Source: Dulcicalothrix desertica PCC 7102 (GTDB taxonomy: Bacteria; Cyanobacteriota; Cyanobacteriia; Cyanobacteriales; Nostocaceae). Taken from it: DNA of 64,000 bases. Below are positions 44,692 to 54,900 of this stretch, piece after piece. Position 1 is the stretch's first letter; every line of letters begins with the position of its first letter. The notes under the pieces were generated by a model. That model had not been told where the DNA came from and ran no database searches. It worked only from the letters and a program-made list of their open reading frames with translations. The position numbers were made by a program, and so were the translations under genes. The DNA lies in NCBI RefSeq assembly GCF_003991905.1, contig NZ_RSCL01000005.1, forward strand, positions 292,032 to 356,031, written 5' to 3'.

Positions 44692-45972
44692 ATGATTATT
44701 TTTTTGCTGATTTGGTTGGGGCAGTTAGTGTCTGCAATAGGCTCCCGTTTAACTAGTTTTGCATTGGGTGTATGGGTTTACCAGCAACATGGTTCTGTTA
44801 CTGAGTTTGCTTTGATTTCTTTGTTCACCTATCTACCAGAAAGCTTAATGTCACCATTTGCAGGTACATTAGTAGACCGTTGGGATAGACGTTGGGCAAT
44901 GATTATAAGCGACTCTGGAGCTGCATTAGGCACGCTAATAATCGCATTTTTATTGGTTACAGGGCAATTTCAAATTTGGTTATTATATCCGATTTTAACG
45001 TTAAGAGCTTGCTTTACTGCGTTTCAAACACCCGCTTATAATGCATCTATTAGCCAGCTTGTTCCAAAAAAACATTTTAGCCGTGTTAGTGGCATGGTAC
45101 AAATTGCTCAAGCAACTTCCCAGATTATTGCCCCAATGGTAGCAGGTTTTTTAGTAATAGCAATTAAAGTTCAAGGAGTATTATTAATTGACTTTTGCAG
45201 TTTTATTTTTGCTCTTTTTACGTTATTATTAGTTAATTTTCCAAAAACTCAACAAACCAGCGAAGGACAAATTGGAAAAGGTTCGTTTAAAAAAGAGTTT
45301 ATTGCTGGTTGGTCTTATATTTTAAAGCGACCTGGGATTTTAGCATTATTGATTTACTCAATGGTACCATATTTTACTTTGGGAATGCTTGAGTCTTTGT
45401 TTACACCATTAGTCTTAAGTGTGGCTTCTACGGAACAGTTAGGTTTTATCATGTCTATTGGTGGCTGTGGTTGGCTAGTTGGTAGTCTTGTCATCAGTAT
45501 CTGGGGAGGACCAAAGCGTCGTATATACGCCATGTTTGGCTTTGTAATTTGGCAAGGATTACTCCTGCTGCTAAGTGCTTGCCAAGCTTCAATATTACTG
45601 ATTGCAAGTGGAGTTTTCTGCTATCTCTTTGCCTACCCAATTATTTTGAGTAGCAATCAAGCGATTTGGCTTACCAAAGTAAAGCCGGACTTGCAAGGAC
45701 GAGTTTTTGGTGTACGAAGGTTAATAGAGCAAATTCCTCCAGCAATTGCTTATATTATTGCTGGACCTGTTGTAGATAATATTTTTGAACCATTATTTGC
45801 TCAGAATGGAATTTTAGCGGCTACTATGGGACAAATAATTAGTGCAGGTTCAGGACGTGGCGTAAGGCTCTTGTTTATACTGATGGGTATTTTTAACATC
45901 CTCACAACTATTTTTGCTTACCAATATCAACAGTTACGGCTTATTGATTCAAAGGCGCCAGATATAACCTAA
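44692..45972 (+). CDS. Major facilitator superfamily transporter
   Basis: 426 residues, about 12 membrane helices, with the MFS loop motif GTLVDRWDRRWAM after helix 2. Similar to enterobactin- and lysophospholipid-type exporters in layout. Last gene of the plus-strand run; its stop overlaps by four bases the stop of the convergent minus-strand gene. The cargo is probably the lipid product or an intermediate (inference). Confidence 0.85.
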   Translation: MIIFLLIWLGQLVSAIGSRLTSFALGVWVYQQHGSVTEFALISLFTYLPESLMSPFAGTLVDRWDRRWAMIISDSGAALGTLIIAFLLVTGQFQIWLLYPILTLRACFTAFQTPAYNASISQLVPKKHFSRVSGMVQIAQATSQIIAPMVAGFLVIAIKVQGVLLIDFCSFIFALFTLLLVNFPKTQQTSEGQIGKGSFKKEFIAGWSYILKRPGILALLIYSMVPYFTLGMLESLFTPLVLSVASTEQLGFIMSIGGCGWLVGSLVISIWGGPKRRIYAMFGFVIWQGLLLLLSACQASILLIASGVFCYLFAYPIILSSNQAIWLTKVKPDLQGRVFGVRRLIEQIPPAIAYIIAGPVVDNIFEPLFAQNGILAATMGQIISAGSGRGVRLLFILMGIFNILTTIFAYQYQQLRLIDSKAPDIT

Positions 45973-46907
45973 CCGCCCATTGTTTCGTTAAACCGACGTG
46001 TAGAGACGTGATTAATCACGTCTCTACTGTATTTGTTGCGAATCCACCAAAAAGTTAGAGCTGGCGCCAATCCAAATATGATTCCTATAGCCAAAGGAAT
46101 CCACATATGGGTAAAAATGTCAAAAATAAAAGCTGCTCCTAAGTTGGTTAAGTAATTAACTAGAGGTAAGTTGAGTTGCGATGACTCTAACTGTAAAGGT
46201 TCTTGGCGCCAAAATCGTGCTGCTACACTCATAAACAGTACAAGAACAGTCATGAAGGAAGCAAAACTAAAAGCGGGTATGCCAAAGTAAGCACCTGATT
46301 GTTGGAAATTCCAGAAACGTACAGCACTTAGATGCATAGAAGGTTCAAAAGCAAAATCCCATGCTGTTATTAGCATTGCTCCAAATATTACTGCTCCTAT
46401 CTGAGATAGCCTTTGTGATAATCCAATTGCTTCCACACCTGCGCGCGCTAACAAGTAAGTAGCGAGTGAACCAGAGAACCACCACAAGGCTATTGTCCAA
46501 GGTACTAAACCAGCAACCTTATAACCTAAACCAATTGCAGTAAAGTTTATACCATTACCATCAGGGTAGACAAAATGACCAAATGGGAACCCCGTTTTAA
46601 TAGTTAACATTTCAGCGCTGAATGGTAAAATCATGCTCGGCGCCATAAAAATTAGCATCTGTCGGATACCTATAGTACGGTAAGCATGAATACAAGTTGC
46701 AATTGTTGCTAATAATGTCTGAAATACAAATTGATGTTTAATCGCTGATTTTAGTACAAACTTAGCAAAATTCGGTAATCCGATTGCTATTTGGGGATAT
46801 GGTAATATTGTCACAAATACAATCGTTGCCGAAAAAACTAAAATCGCGTAACCAGCTAGGCAAAATTTTTCAATTAATAAGAGTTGTTTCTTGTCCATAA
46901 TTTTCAA
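45969..46907 (-). CDS. CruF-like carotenoid biosynthesis membrane protein (DUF422)
   Basis: 312 residues, eight or so membrane helices. Family landmarks: AEMLTIKTGFPFGHFVYPDG and AWDFAFEPSMHL. DUF422 includes CruF, the 1',2'-hydratase of myxoxanthophyll-type carotenoids; here it is the last gene of a five-gene lipid operon, so its substrate might be another lipid. The 28-bp palindrome at 46000-46027 lies inside the reading frame and encodes part of the last 22 residues (SRDVINHVSTRRF), a repeat insertion into the gene's tail that moved the stop codon. Confidence 0.75.
   Translation of the reverse strand: MKIMDKKQLLLIEKFCLAGYAILVFSATIVFVTILPYPQIAIGLPNFAKFVLKSAIKHQFVFQTLLATIATCIHAYRTIGIRQMLIFMAPSMILPFSAEMLTIKTGFPFGHFVYPDGNGINFTAIGLGYKVAGLVPWTIALWWFSGSLATYLLARAGVEAIGLSQRLSQIGAVIFGAMLITAWDFAFEPSMHLSAVRFWNFQQSGAYFGIPAFSFASFMTVLVLFMSVAARFWRQEPLQLESSQLNLPLVNYLTNLGAAFIFDIFTHMWIPLAIGIIFGLAPALTFWWIRNKYSRDVINHVSTRRFNETMGG
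46000..46027. repeat. 28-bp perfect palindrome, dispersed family, copy 2
   Basis: Half site GTAGAGACGTGATT followed by its exact reverse complement. It lies inside the 3' end of the CruF-like gene and just beyond the convergent MFS stop, where it may also act as a bidirectional terminator. Confidence 0.9.
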
Positions 46908-46925
46908 ATAAGTTGGATAATTATT

Positions 46926-47903
46926 TTATTTACTAATTTGTTTCCAAACCTCTGAGTTAGATTTAAAAACGTCTTTCTGTACTAACTCAGGTATAATCTG
47001 TCTTAATTCGTTGTGATATTTTAATAAGTCGTACCAGGGAACGCAATAATTAAGATGATGCTCAAAATGTAAAGTAATATTTAATGGCATGATGATTCTT
47101 CTCAAAGGAAAAAATGAACTGCATGAGCGCATTAAAGGGTTCTCTCGAAATCCTACTTCTCCTCCATGTTCCATTGCAATTTTAAATTGGTTCAAAACTG
47201 ACAGAACTTGTACACCGAGAAAAGCTGCTACTGGAACTTCCCAACTTATATAAACTGTGGACAAATAAATAAAAGTTGCCCACATTATTACTTGTCCGGT
47301 AATTAGCTTAATATTCACACCATATTTTTTAGGTGCTTGGCAGTCGTCATATTTGCGGACAAACTGGAAGTAACCAGGCAATAACAAAACTATTAATGTA
47401 TATTTGAATAGCTCTTTACCCATATAAATTGTATTTGGACAATTCTGTGGGTCATGAGATTCTATTGCATCAATATGATGGACTTGATGTCCAACCTCCC
47501 AATGCTTTGTATACTCCATTCCATAAAATGTACTAATTATCCAACCAAAACAACGATTCCAAAAAATAGCTTGTTGCTGATTTTTGCGAACTATAAACAT
47601 ATTATGTGATGCTTCATGTACTACTAAGATAAACAGCATGAACTGAATCAAACCAAAAGCTATTGAACCTAATGGAATAAAAACTAGTGTTGGCAAGAAT
47701 GTACTCGAATAAGAAACTCCCAAAGCTTCTAATAAAATCAACATTAATACAAAAATATTGATAGTGTTGTGAATTATGGGTATTTTTTTACGGTAGTGAA
47801 ACTGATTTCCCAGTAAAATAGCGTTTCTGAGCCATTTTGGTTGCTGATTTAAAGATATCTTTCTTTTGGGCTTTGAATATGTCGGCTGTTGAAGTGTCAC
47901 CAT
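46926..47903 (-). CDS. Membrane fatty acid desaturase / hydroxylase
   Basis: 325 residues with the three histidine boxes of the di-iron family: HEASH, HQVHH and HFEHH. Between them are four membrane helices. It could introduce a double bond or hydroxyl into an acyl or alkyl chain; the position of oxidation cannot be predicted. It is 18 bases from the CruF-like gene and 20 from the alcohol dehydrogenase in the same operon. Confidence 0.9.
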   Translation of the reverse strand: MVTLQQPTYSKPKRKISLNQQPKWLRNAILLGNQFHYRKKIPIIHNTINIFVLMLILLEALGVSYSSTFLPTLVFIPLGSIAFGLIQFMLFILVVHEASHNMFIVRKNQQQAIFWNRCFGWIISTFYGMEYTKHWEVGHQVHHIDAIESHDPQNCPNTIYMGKELFKYTLIVLLLPGYFQFVRKYDDCQAPKKYGVNIKLITGQVIMWATFIYLSTVYISWEVPVAAFLGVQVLSVLNQFKIAMEHGGEVGFRENPLMRSCSSFFPLRRIIMPLNITLHFEHHLNYCVPWYDLLKYHNELRQIIPELVQKDVFKSNSEVWKQISK

Positions 47904-47923
47904 AATTTGTATTTTTTTTATTT

Positions 47924-49156
47924 CTAACGTAAATCAAATACAGTCTTGATAGATTTGGATTGTTTTGAATTCATTGCTGTTTTCATAGCTTGACGGTAGT
48001 CTTGTAACTTGTAATAACCTGTTATCAAACTCTTTAATAAACCATCTTGCTGTTCCATTAATCGAAGCGCAAGTGTAAATGTTCGGATTTTTTCTCCTTG
48101 GTATATTTCTGTACCATACGTATAGGCGCCGATAATTTGCAGTTCTTTGTACCACATAGCAGTCCAATCAATTCCTTTAGGAACTGCGGGCATTCCCACA
48201 AGTACAACTTTGCCATTGGCACGAGTTAATCTTAATGAGTCATCAATACTGTTGGAAGTCGCTACACAATCAAATGTACAATCAACCCCAGAAGCTAAAA
48301 CTGGTTTTCCTAAGTCCGGTTGAAAGATTTTACTCTTTAAAAATGTACTAATTTCTTGATGAATATTTTTACTGTAACGAAATACCTGATTGGCGCCTAA
48401 AACTTGAGCAAGCTCTTCTTGATGTGGATATTTAGCAATTGCTAAAACGCGACACTTATATCCGAGCGCGCGCATTGCCGCAATGGTTAATAACCCAATT
48501 ACGCCACAACCCATTACCATTACTGTTTCATCACCTTGTAAATTTGCTTTTAAAACGCCATGAATAGCACAGCTAAATGGTTCAATCAAAACAGCTTCCT
48601 CGTCAGATAACTTGTCTGGAACAACGTGTACCTGCAATTGATGTGCTACAAGTTCTGAACTCCAACCACCACCAGTAGTTTGGCAGTAACCCGTCTGTAA
48701 ACCAGGAGCAATATCTCCTAAAGTGACGTTCTCGCAGTTTCCATAATTTCCTTTCTGACATTGAGGACATAAAGAAGAAATTCCTCGTACCTGACAACTT
48801 AAATTCGGTTCAATAACTACCCGTTCTCCAACTGCAATTTTTGATACTGATGAACCAACTTCGCTCACAGTTCCCACAACTTCGTGACCGAGGACGAAAG
48901 GAAACGAGACAAATGGCGATAAATAAAAGCTTCCTTTTGCTTTAATGGTTGATATATCAGAACCACAAATACCGCTAAGACGAGTATTGATACGTATCCA
49001 TTCTTTTCCTGGTAGGGTTGGTGGTGTGACGTTGCCTAGTTTAAGACTAGAAAGAGAGCTTGTACTTATTTGCGGTAGTTTTGGCGCCAAAGTACGAACT
49101 AGTAAGTATCTTGGTACGCTTTTGATATAACTAAGTGCTAACATTTTAACCCTCAA
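47924..49156 (-). CDS. Zinc-dependent alcohol dehydrogenase
   Basis: 410 residues of the medium-chain dehydrogenase family. Catalytic zinc ligands lie in SGICGSDIS and GHEVVG; structural cysteines are in LCPQCQKGNYGNCENV. The NAD(P) loop is VMGCGVIGLL. Two starts are possible (MRVK or the Met four residues later). In the operon with FAAL-reductase genes it may interconvert long-chain aldehyde and alcohol or reduce alkyl-dihydroxyacetone phosphate; both are inference. Confidence 0.88.
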   Translation of the reverse strand: MRVKMLALSYIKSVPRYLLVRTLAPKLPQISTSSLSSLKLGNVTPPTLPGKEWIRINTRLSGICGSDISTIKAKGSFYLSPFVSFPFVLGHEVVGTVSEVGSSVSKIAVGERVVIEPNLSCQVRGISSLCPQCQKGNYGNCENVTLGDIAPGLQTGYCQTTGGGWSSELVAHQLQVHVVPDKLSDEEAVLIEPFSCAIHGVLKANLQGDETVMVMGCGVIGLLTIAAMRALGYKCRVLAIAKYPHQEELAQVLGANQVFRYSKNIHQEISTFLKSKIFQPDLGKPVLASGVDCTFDCVATSNSIDDSLRLTRANGKVVLVGMPAVPKGIDWTAMWYKELQIIGAYTYGTEIYQGEKIRTFTLALRLMEQQDGLLKSLITGYYKLQDYRQAMKTAMNSKQSKSIKTVFDLR

Positions 49157-49184
49157 ATTTATTTGTAGGGTGGCTTAAGCCAGC

Positions 49185-51893
49185 TTACGTGTTGTTTTGC
49201 AACTGTATAATTGTAGTTTGTAAGTCGTTTGCAATCAGTTGCGAAACTTCGCTTTCTGTAAATTCTCTTAGTTTGGCTTTATATGCTGATACCTCTATTG
49301 GCGCCCCACAAATTACCTTTATTGGACTATGAAGTGCAAATAAATTTCCTTTAGGCAAAGCTTGATAACTACCCTGAATGTATACTGGTATAATTGGTAC
49401 ATTTAATTTTAATGCTAACAATCCTACTCCTGGCTGAAATTTTTGTAATTTACCATTCATAGAACGGGTTCCTTCTGGAAAAATTAACACACATTGGCGC
49501 CTGACTAATACTTGCTGACACTGTTGTATTGCTTCCTTAAAGCTACCTTGACGTTCAAAAGGAATTAGATTAAAAAATGTGCTAAAGAACCATGTTTTTA
49601 TCGGATTATCAAAAAAGTAGTCTCTTGCACCTAAGCTAAAAATTCTGTCAACATACTTCGATAGCGAAACTGCAACTGCTCCTCTATCTAAATGACTTGT
49701 ATGATTTGCCGCTATCAAAAACGGTATATCTTGAGGAATATTTTCAAGACCTTGACACGAAATTTGGAAGTAATGCTTGTATATAGTTTTTTCTAAACTT
49801 AAAGTAAAATTAGAAAATAATTTTTGTAAGTAAGTCTTTTTGTGAGCAACATTCTGCTTGTCTGGCGATTTTGATTCTAAAAGTATATTAGCCAAAAACT
49901 TACTTAAAGTGTCAATTTGCGAATAATCTTCTAAAATTGATGGGGAAAGCTGACATCCTAACCAATCTTCTAAGGCAGCTATAAGACTTACAGACTGTAA
50001 AGAATCTAAGCCATATTGAGTTAAAGGTCGTTTAACATCAATATTATCAGCCTTTACTTTTAGTTCAACAGCAACGCGCTCGGTTAACCACGCTTGAATT
50101 GTATTGGCTGAATAGTCTTGATAGTATAATGAGATAATGTGAGGATGTTGAGGAGCTATACTAGAGTTTTCCTCAACCCAGTCGTGAATAACATCTAACG
50201 TACCAGTTTCATAACTATCTCGGCAAGCATAACGCTGAATTTTTCCGCTAGAAGTTTTAGGGATGGTACCTGCTTTTAGTAGTTTAACAGCATATACCTG
50301 GAGTTCATGTTGCTCTGCAACTGAGGAACGAATTGTTCCAACAATTTCCTCAATCTCGTTTTGTACAGTATCTTGCGAATTATTTCTTTGACGGTAACGT
50401 CGCTCAAGTTCTACAACTACAACTAAACGTTCTTCTCCCTCAATTTTAATTCCAAAAGCTGCACAACAGTTGGGTTTTCTAATGGAAGGGTGACTTTGTT
50501 CGATAGTAGCTTCAATATCTTGGGGGTAGTGGTTACGTCCTCTAATAATAATTACATCTTTCAGTCTTCCTGTGACGAATAACTCTTCATCTAATATAAA
50601 TCCTAAATCTCCTGTACGTAGAAATGAACCTTCTTTAGTATCTGCAAGGTATGCGTTAAAGGTTTTAGTAGTCTGTTCAGGATTATTCCAGTAACCAGCA
50701 GTAACACTTGGACTTTTCACCCATATCTCGCCAACTTCCCCAGACTCAACCTGAGTTAATGATTCTGGGTGAACAATAATCACTTTTTGTTCCGACCCAC
50801 TGCGACCACAACCTACTATGCTTCGATTATCTATAGTCTGAATAACTGGTACATCAGTTTTGATACTTCCAGTGATGAATAAAGTTGCCTCAGCCATTCC
50901 ATAACAAGGGTAAAAAGCTTGATGTTTAAAACCACATTCAGCAAAAGTATTAGTAAATGCTGTTAATGTTTCAGCGCGAATTGGTTCGGCGCCTGTAAAA
51001 GCCACATCCCAAGTGCTTAAGTCTAATTGAGAACGTTGTTCTGCCGTAATTTTGCGTAGACACAAATCATAAGCAAAATTAGGACCACCACTACTACTTG
51101 CCTTGTAACGAGAAATAGCATCTAACCAACGAAAAGGTTTTTGGAGAAAATCTACAGGTGACATGAGAATACAGGGAAGTCCTAAATATAAAGGCTGTAG
51201 AACGTTTCCAATTAATCCCATATCATGAAACAATGGCAACCAGCCAACCGAGATAGTTTTTTCACTATGCTCAAAAGCAGTGGCAATCATTTGCTCGTTG
51301 TGTAAAATATTGGCATGAGTAACCATTACACCTTTTGGGTTGCCTGTAGAACCAGAAGTATATTGGAGAAATGCTAAATAATTTTGCTGTAGCTTTGGTA
51401 GCCATAATTCAGCTAAGTTATCATCAACGCTGTCAGTAGCTAGCCAATGTAATTTAGCTGACTCTAAATTCTCAGTCCAGCGTTGTGTTAGATTTGATAG
51501 TAAAGATGTTGTTGTTAGTGCAACTGTAGCTTGAGCGTCAGCTACTATGGTTTTTATACGTAAAAGATTTTGATTTGCTCTTGGTGGGTATGCAGGAACT
51601 GCGATGACTTGAGCATATAAACACCCAAAGAAAGCAGCAATAAAGTCTAAACTGGACGGGTACAATAGTAAAGCGCGCTTTCCAGGTTGAGTAATTTGTT
51701 GCAATTGTACTGCAATGGCTTTAGCTTTTATGTCTAACTCTTGATAAGTTAATTTAGTTGATTCTATTTCTCCGTCTTTAAGATAGATAAATGCTGTATC
51801 GTTGGGTTGTTGCTCTGCTCGGTAGCGTAATAATTCCACTAAGTTGGAAAAGGTTTGTTGGGTTTTGAAGTAATTACTTAATAATGCTGTCAT
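49185..51893 (-). CDS. Fused FAAL - ACP - PlsC acyltransferase
   Basis: 902 residues in three domains. FAAL (1-580): YTSGSTGNPKGVMVTH, GWLPLFHDMGLIGN, FYPCYGMAEATLF, SGKIQR. ACP (about 605-680): serine in YGLDSLQSVSL. PlsC/LPLAT (about 700-890): ANHTSHLDRG (Hx4D) and FPEGTRSMNG. One polypeptide could thus activate a free fatty acid, hold it on ACP and transfer it to a glycerol backbone, for example dihydroxyacetone phosphate, glycerol-3-phosphate or a lyso-lipid. Multi-domain enzymes with these parts are known from myxobacterial ether-lipid synthesis (from memory). Second gene of the minus-strand operon. Confidence 0.93.
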   Translation of the reverse strand: MTALLSNYFKTQQTFSNLVELLRYRAEQQPNDTAFIYLKDGEIESTKLTYQELDIKAKAIAVQLQQITQPGKRALLLYPSSLDFIAAFFGCLYAQVIAVPAYPPRANQNLLRIKTIVADAQATVALTTTSLLSNLTQRWTENLESAKLHWLATDSVDDNLAELWLPKLQQNYLAFLQYTSGSTGNPKGVMVTHANILHNEQMIATAFEHSEKTISVGWLPLFHDMGLIGNVLQPLYLGLPCILMSPVDFLQKPFRWLDAISRYKASSSGGPNFAYDLCLRKITAEQRSQLDLSTWDVAFTGAEPIRAETLTAFTNTFAECGFKHQAFYPCYGMAEATLFITGSIKTDVPVIQTIDNRSIVGCGRSGSEQKVIIVHPESLTQVESGEVGEIWVKSPSVTAGYWNNPEQTTKTFNAYLADTKEGSFLRTGDLGFILDEELFVTGRLKDVIIIRGRNHYPQDIEATIEQSHPSIRKPNCCAAFGIKIEGEERLVVVVELERRYRQRNNSQDTVQNEIEEIVGTIRSSVAEQHELQVYAVKLLKAGTIPKTSSGKIQRYACRDSYETGTLDVIHDWVEENSSIAPQHPHIISLYYQDYSANTIQAWLTERVAVELKVKADNIDVKRPLTQYGLDSLQSVSLIAALEDWLGCQLSPSILEDYSQIDTLSKFLANILLESKSPDKQNVAHKKTYLQKLFSNFTLSLEKTIYKHYFQISCQGLENIPQDIPFLIAANHTSHLDRGAVAVSLSKYVDRIFSLGARDYFFDNPIKTWFFSTFFNLIPFERQGSFKEAIQQCQQVLVRRQCVLIFPEGTRSMNGKLQKFQPGVGLLALKLNVPIIPVYIQGSYQALPKGNLFALHSPIKVICGAPIEVSAYKAKLREFTESEVSQLIANDLQTTIIQLQNNT

Positions 51894-51967
51894 TTACTTG
51901 TTCCTTTTTTACCACAGAGACACAAAGAACACAGAGGTTAGAGGTTAGCGAGATTTTATTGCTGTGA

Positions 51968-54900
51968 TTAACTGACGCTTGAGATGGGTGAGATAAAATG
52001 ACGTGGTTTGTCTAGGAAACCAATGTTAATCAAATAGGTAAAGTATATATTGAGTAGCTCGCTATTAACTGGAGGGCAAGTAATGTTACTACCAGCTAGA
52101 GCGTTTAATGTTTTATCTACACTAAAATTAGGCGCCTGTAATTTTTGATATAACTGTGGGATTGTCAGCTGTTTACTTGACCATTTTTGGCTAAAAAATG
52201 GTAGTAATGGATACAAAGCTTGATTTTCTGTGGCGCTAGTATTAATTAACTTTTCGAGCCACTTATTATAAGAAATACGTTGGACAGAATAACCAATTGA
52301 CTGCATCCAATCTATTAACTCACTCCAATGTATACTTGATGGATTCATTAAATGAAAAGCTTGACCATTAGAGTGATTTTGCTTAGACAAATAGATAATT
52401 GCTTTACTAACATAATCTACAGGTGAGATATCTAACTCAAAGTCTAAGTCTGGTAAATATCCCATTTGGATACCACCTTTAATCATGCGGCAAATAAAAT
52501 CTGATGTATACCAGGCGCCTGTTTGACTGTCTCCAGAAATTAATGGTGGTCTGTAAATACAAACGGGTAATCCACGTTCGCACGCTGCCATAACTAATTT
52601 TTCTGCTACCCATTTACTTTGGGAATAACCCATGTAAATTCCCTCGCAATGTAAAAGTGGGTCAGATTCTGTAACTACTTGGTTTGCATAAGCACTTCCT
52701 TCAAATACAGAGACACTAGAAATATAATGAACTGGCTTAGTTTTGGTTTGGTTAGCTAATCTCAATATTTCTTGAGTTCCCACAACATTTACTGGTTTCA
52801 ACGCACAGTAGGGATAAACGAAATTTAGTAAAGCTCCACTATGATATATAGTGTCTATCTTAGAAGCTAAGTTTTCAAACTCATCATTGGCAAATCCAAA
52901 TTTTAGCTTAGATAAATCTCCTATTACTGGAATGATTCTCGAACTAAAACTTTCATCCCATATACCGTATAATTCAAGATTTTGTTGAATTCGATACTTT
53001 GCTATTTCAGTATCTGAGGCACGTACTAAGCAATAAACATCTTTTTGTTCACTACAAAGTTGCTGAAGTAAATAAGCTCCTAAAAATCCTGTTGCACCAG
53101 TTAGCAAGATAGATTTATTTTTGCTAATTTCACTAAAATCAGTAATACGACAAATTGCCGGGTCAAGTAGAGCTTCGTTGTTAAGATTCAATTCAACTGA
53201 AAGAGGAGGCGCCTGATTATTATCTATGCTGGTGGTAGAAGCCTCAGTATGAACTAGGTCTAAATATTTAACTAAAGCGTCAATAGTTGGATACTCATAC
53301 AGTAGGGTTGGGGTTAGCTTACGTTCAAGATATTGCTCGAAGTCCGCGACTAACATCACAGCTTGAACCGAATCAAGTCCATAATAAGACAAAGGTTGTT
53401 GAGTATTTATTGCTTGGGGATTAACTTGTAATTTTTGAGCAACAAGCGAGACAACCCAATTTGGTTTTACATTTGTACTGTGGAAAGTCTCTTCTATCAC
53501 ACTTTGTACAGGAACTGTTTCAATCCACTGTTGCACTACATCTAAAGTACCGTTTAAAAATCCATTACGACATGCATGACGTTGAATTTTGCCACTAGAT
53601 GTTTTGGGAATGCTCCCAGTTTTGAGTAATAAAACTGCGTAAACTTGTAAATCATGATGTTGAGAAACTGCTTGACGGATAACGCTAATGGTATCCGGTG
53701 CATCAAGCTCAGAAGCAATTACTGCCTCACAACCATCTATAGACTGTTGTTGACGACGCTCTAACTGACGATGCGAACGAATAAAACGACGGTCTACCTC
53801 TACAGCTATTACTAATCTTTCTTCTCCTGCAACTTCCACTGAAAATGCAGCGCTACAAGAAGTCCGTATTGATACGTTACTTCGTTCTACTGTTAGTTCG
53901 ATATCTTGCGGGTAGTGGTTACGACCGCGAATAATAACTACATCTTTGAGGCGCCCAGTAACAAACAACTCTCCGTTTTTGACAAAGCCTAAATCGCCTG
54001 TTCTCAAAAATGGTCTAGAACCACTGTCTGCCAAATAAGCTTTAAAAGTTTGTTCCGTATGTTCCTCTTGTTTCCAATAACCTTGAGCAACGCTTCCACC
54101 ACTGACCCAAATTTCCCCAACTTGGTCAGAGGAACACTGGGTTAATGTATCGGGGTTAACAATGACAAGTTTAGTATCTAGCCAAACGTGTCCACATCCG
54201 ACTAAATGCTTTGGTTTTTGAGTATTTCTATCTTCTACTTCAATAATCTGGTTTTGTGATAATGCAGTTGAATCTACTGTACAATAAACAGGTTCATTGT
54301 TCACGGCGCCTCCTGTAATCATCAGGGTTGCTTCAGCCATTCCATAACAAGGATAGAAAAAGCGCGCTTGAAAACCCCAATCAGCAAAAGTATGAGTAAA
54401 TTTTTCTAAAGTTTCGCGACGTACTGGTTCGGCGCCACTATAAGCGCTTTTCCAACTGCTTAAATCAAGACCCTGGAGTTGCTCAGATTTAATCTTCGTA
54501 CACAAATCATAGCCAAAATTGGGACCTCCACAGTGGGTTGCTTTATAGCGTGAGATTGCTTGTAGCCATCGTATCGGCTGCTGGATAAAAGCTACAGGTG
54601 GCATTACAACACCTAAAAAGCCTGTATACAAAGGTTGAATTATACCGTCAATTAATCCCATGTCATGGAAACTGGGCAACCAAGTGACTGACACGCTTTC
54701 GGGTGATAATTCAAATGCTTGCCGAATATACTCAGAATTGTGCATCAGGTTGCCATGACTCACCATCACTCCTTTGGGTACACCTGTTGAACCAGATGTG
54801 TATTGAAGAAAAGCTAAAGAGTCTTGATTAATAAGTATTTGTTTCCATGATGCTGAGTTATCTTTAATACTATCAGTAGCTAACCAATGTAGAGGTAAGC

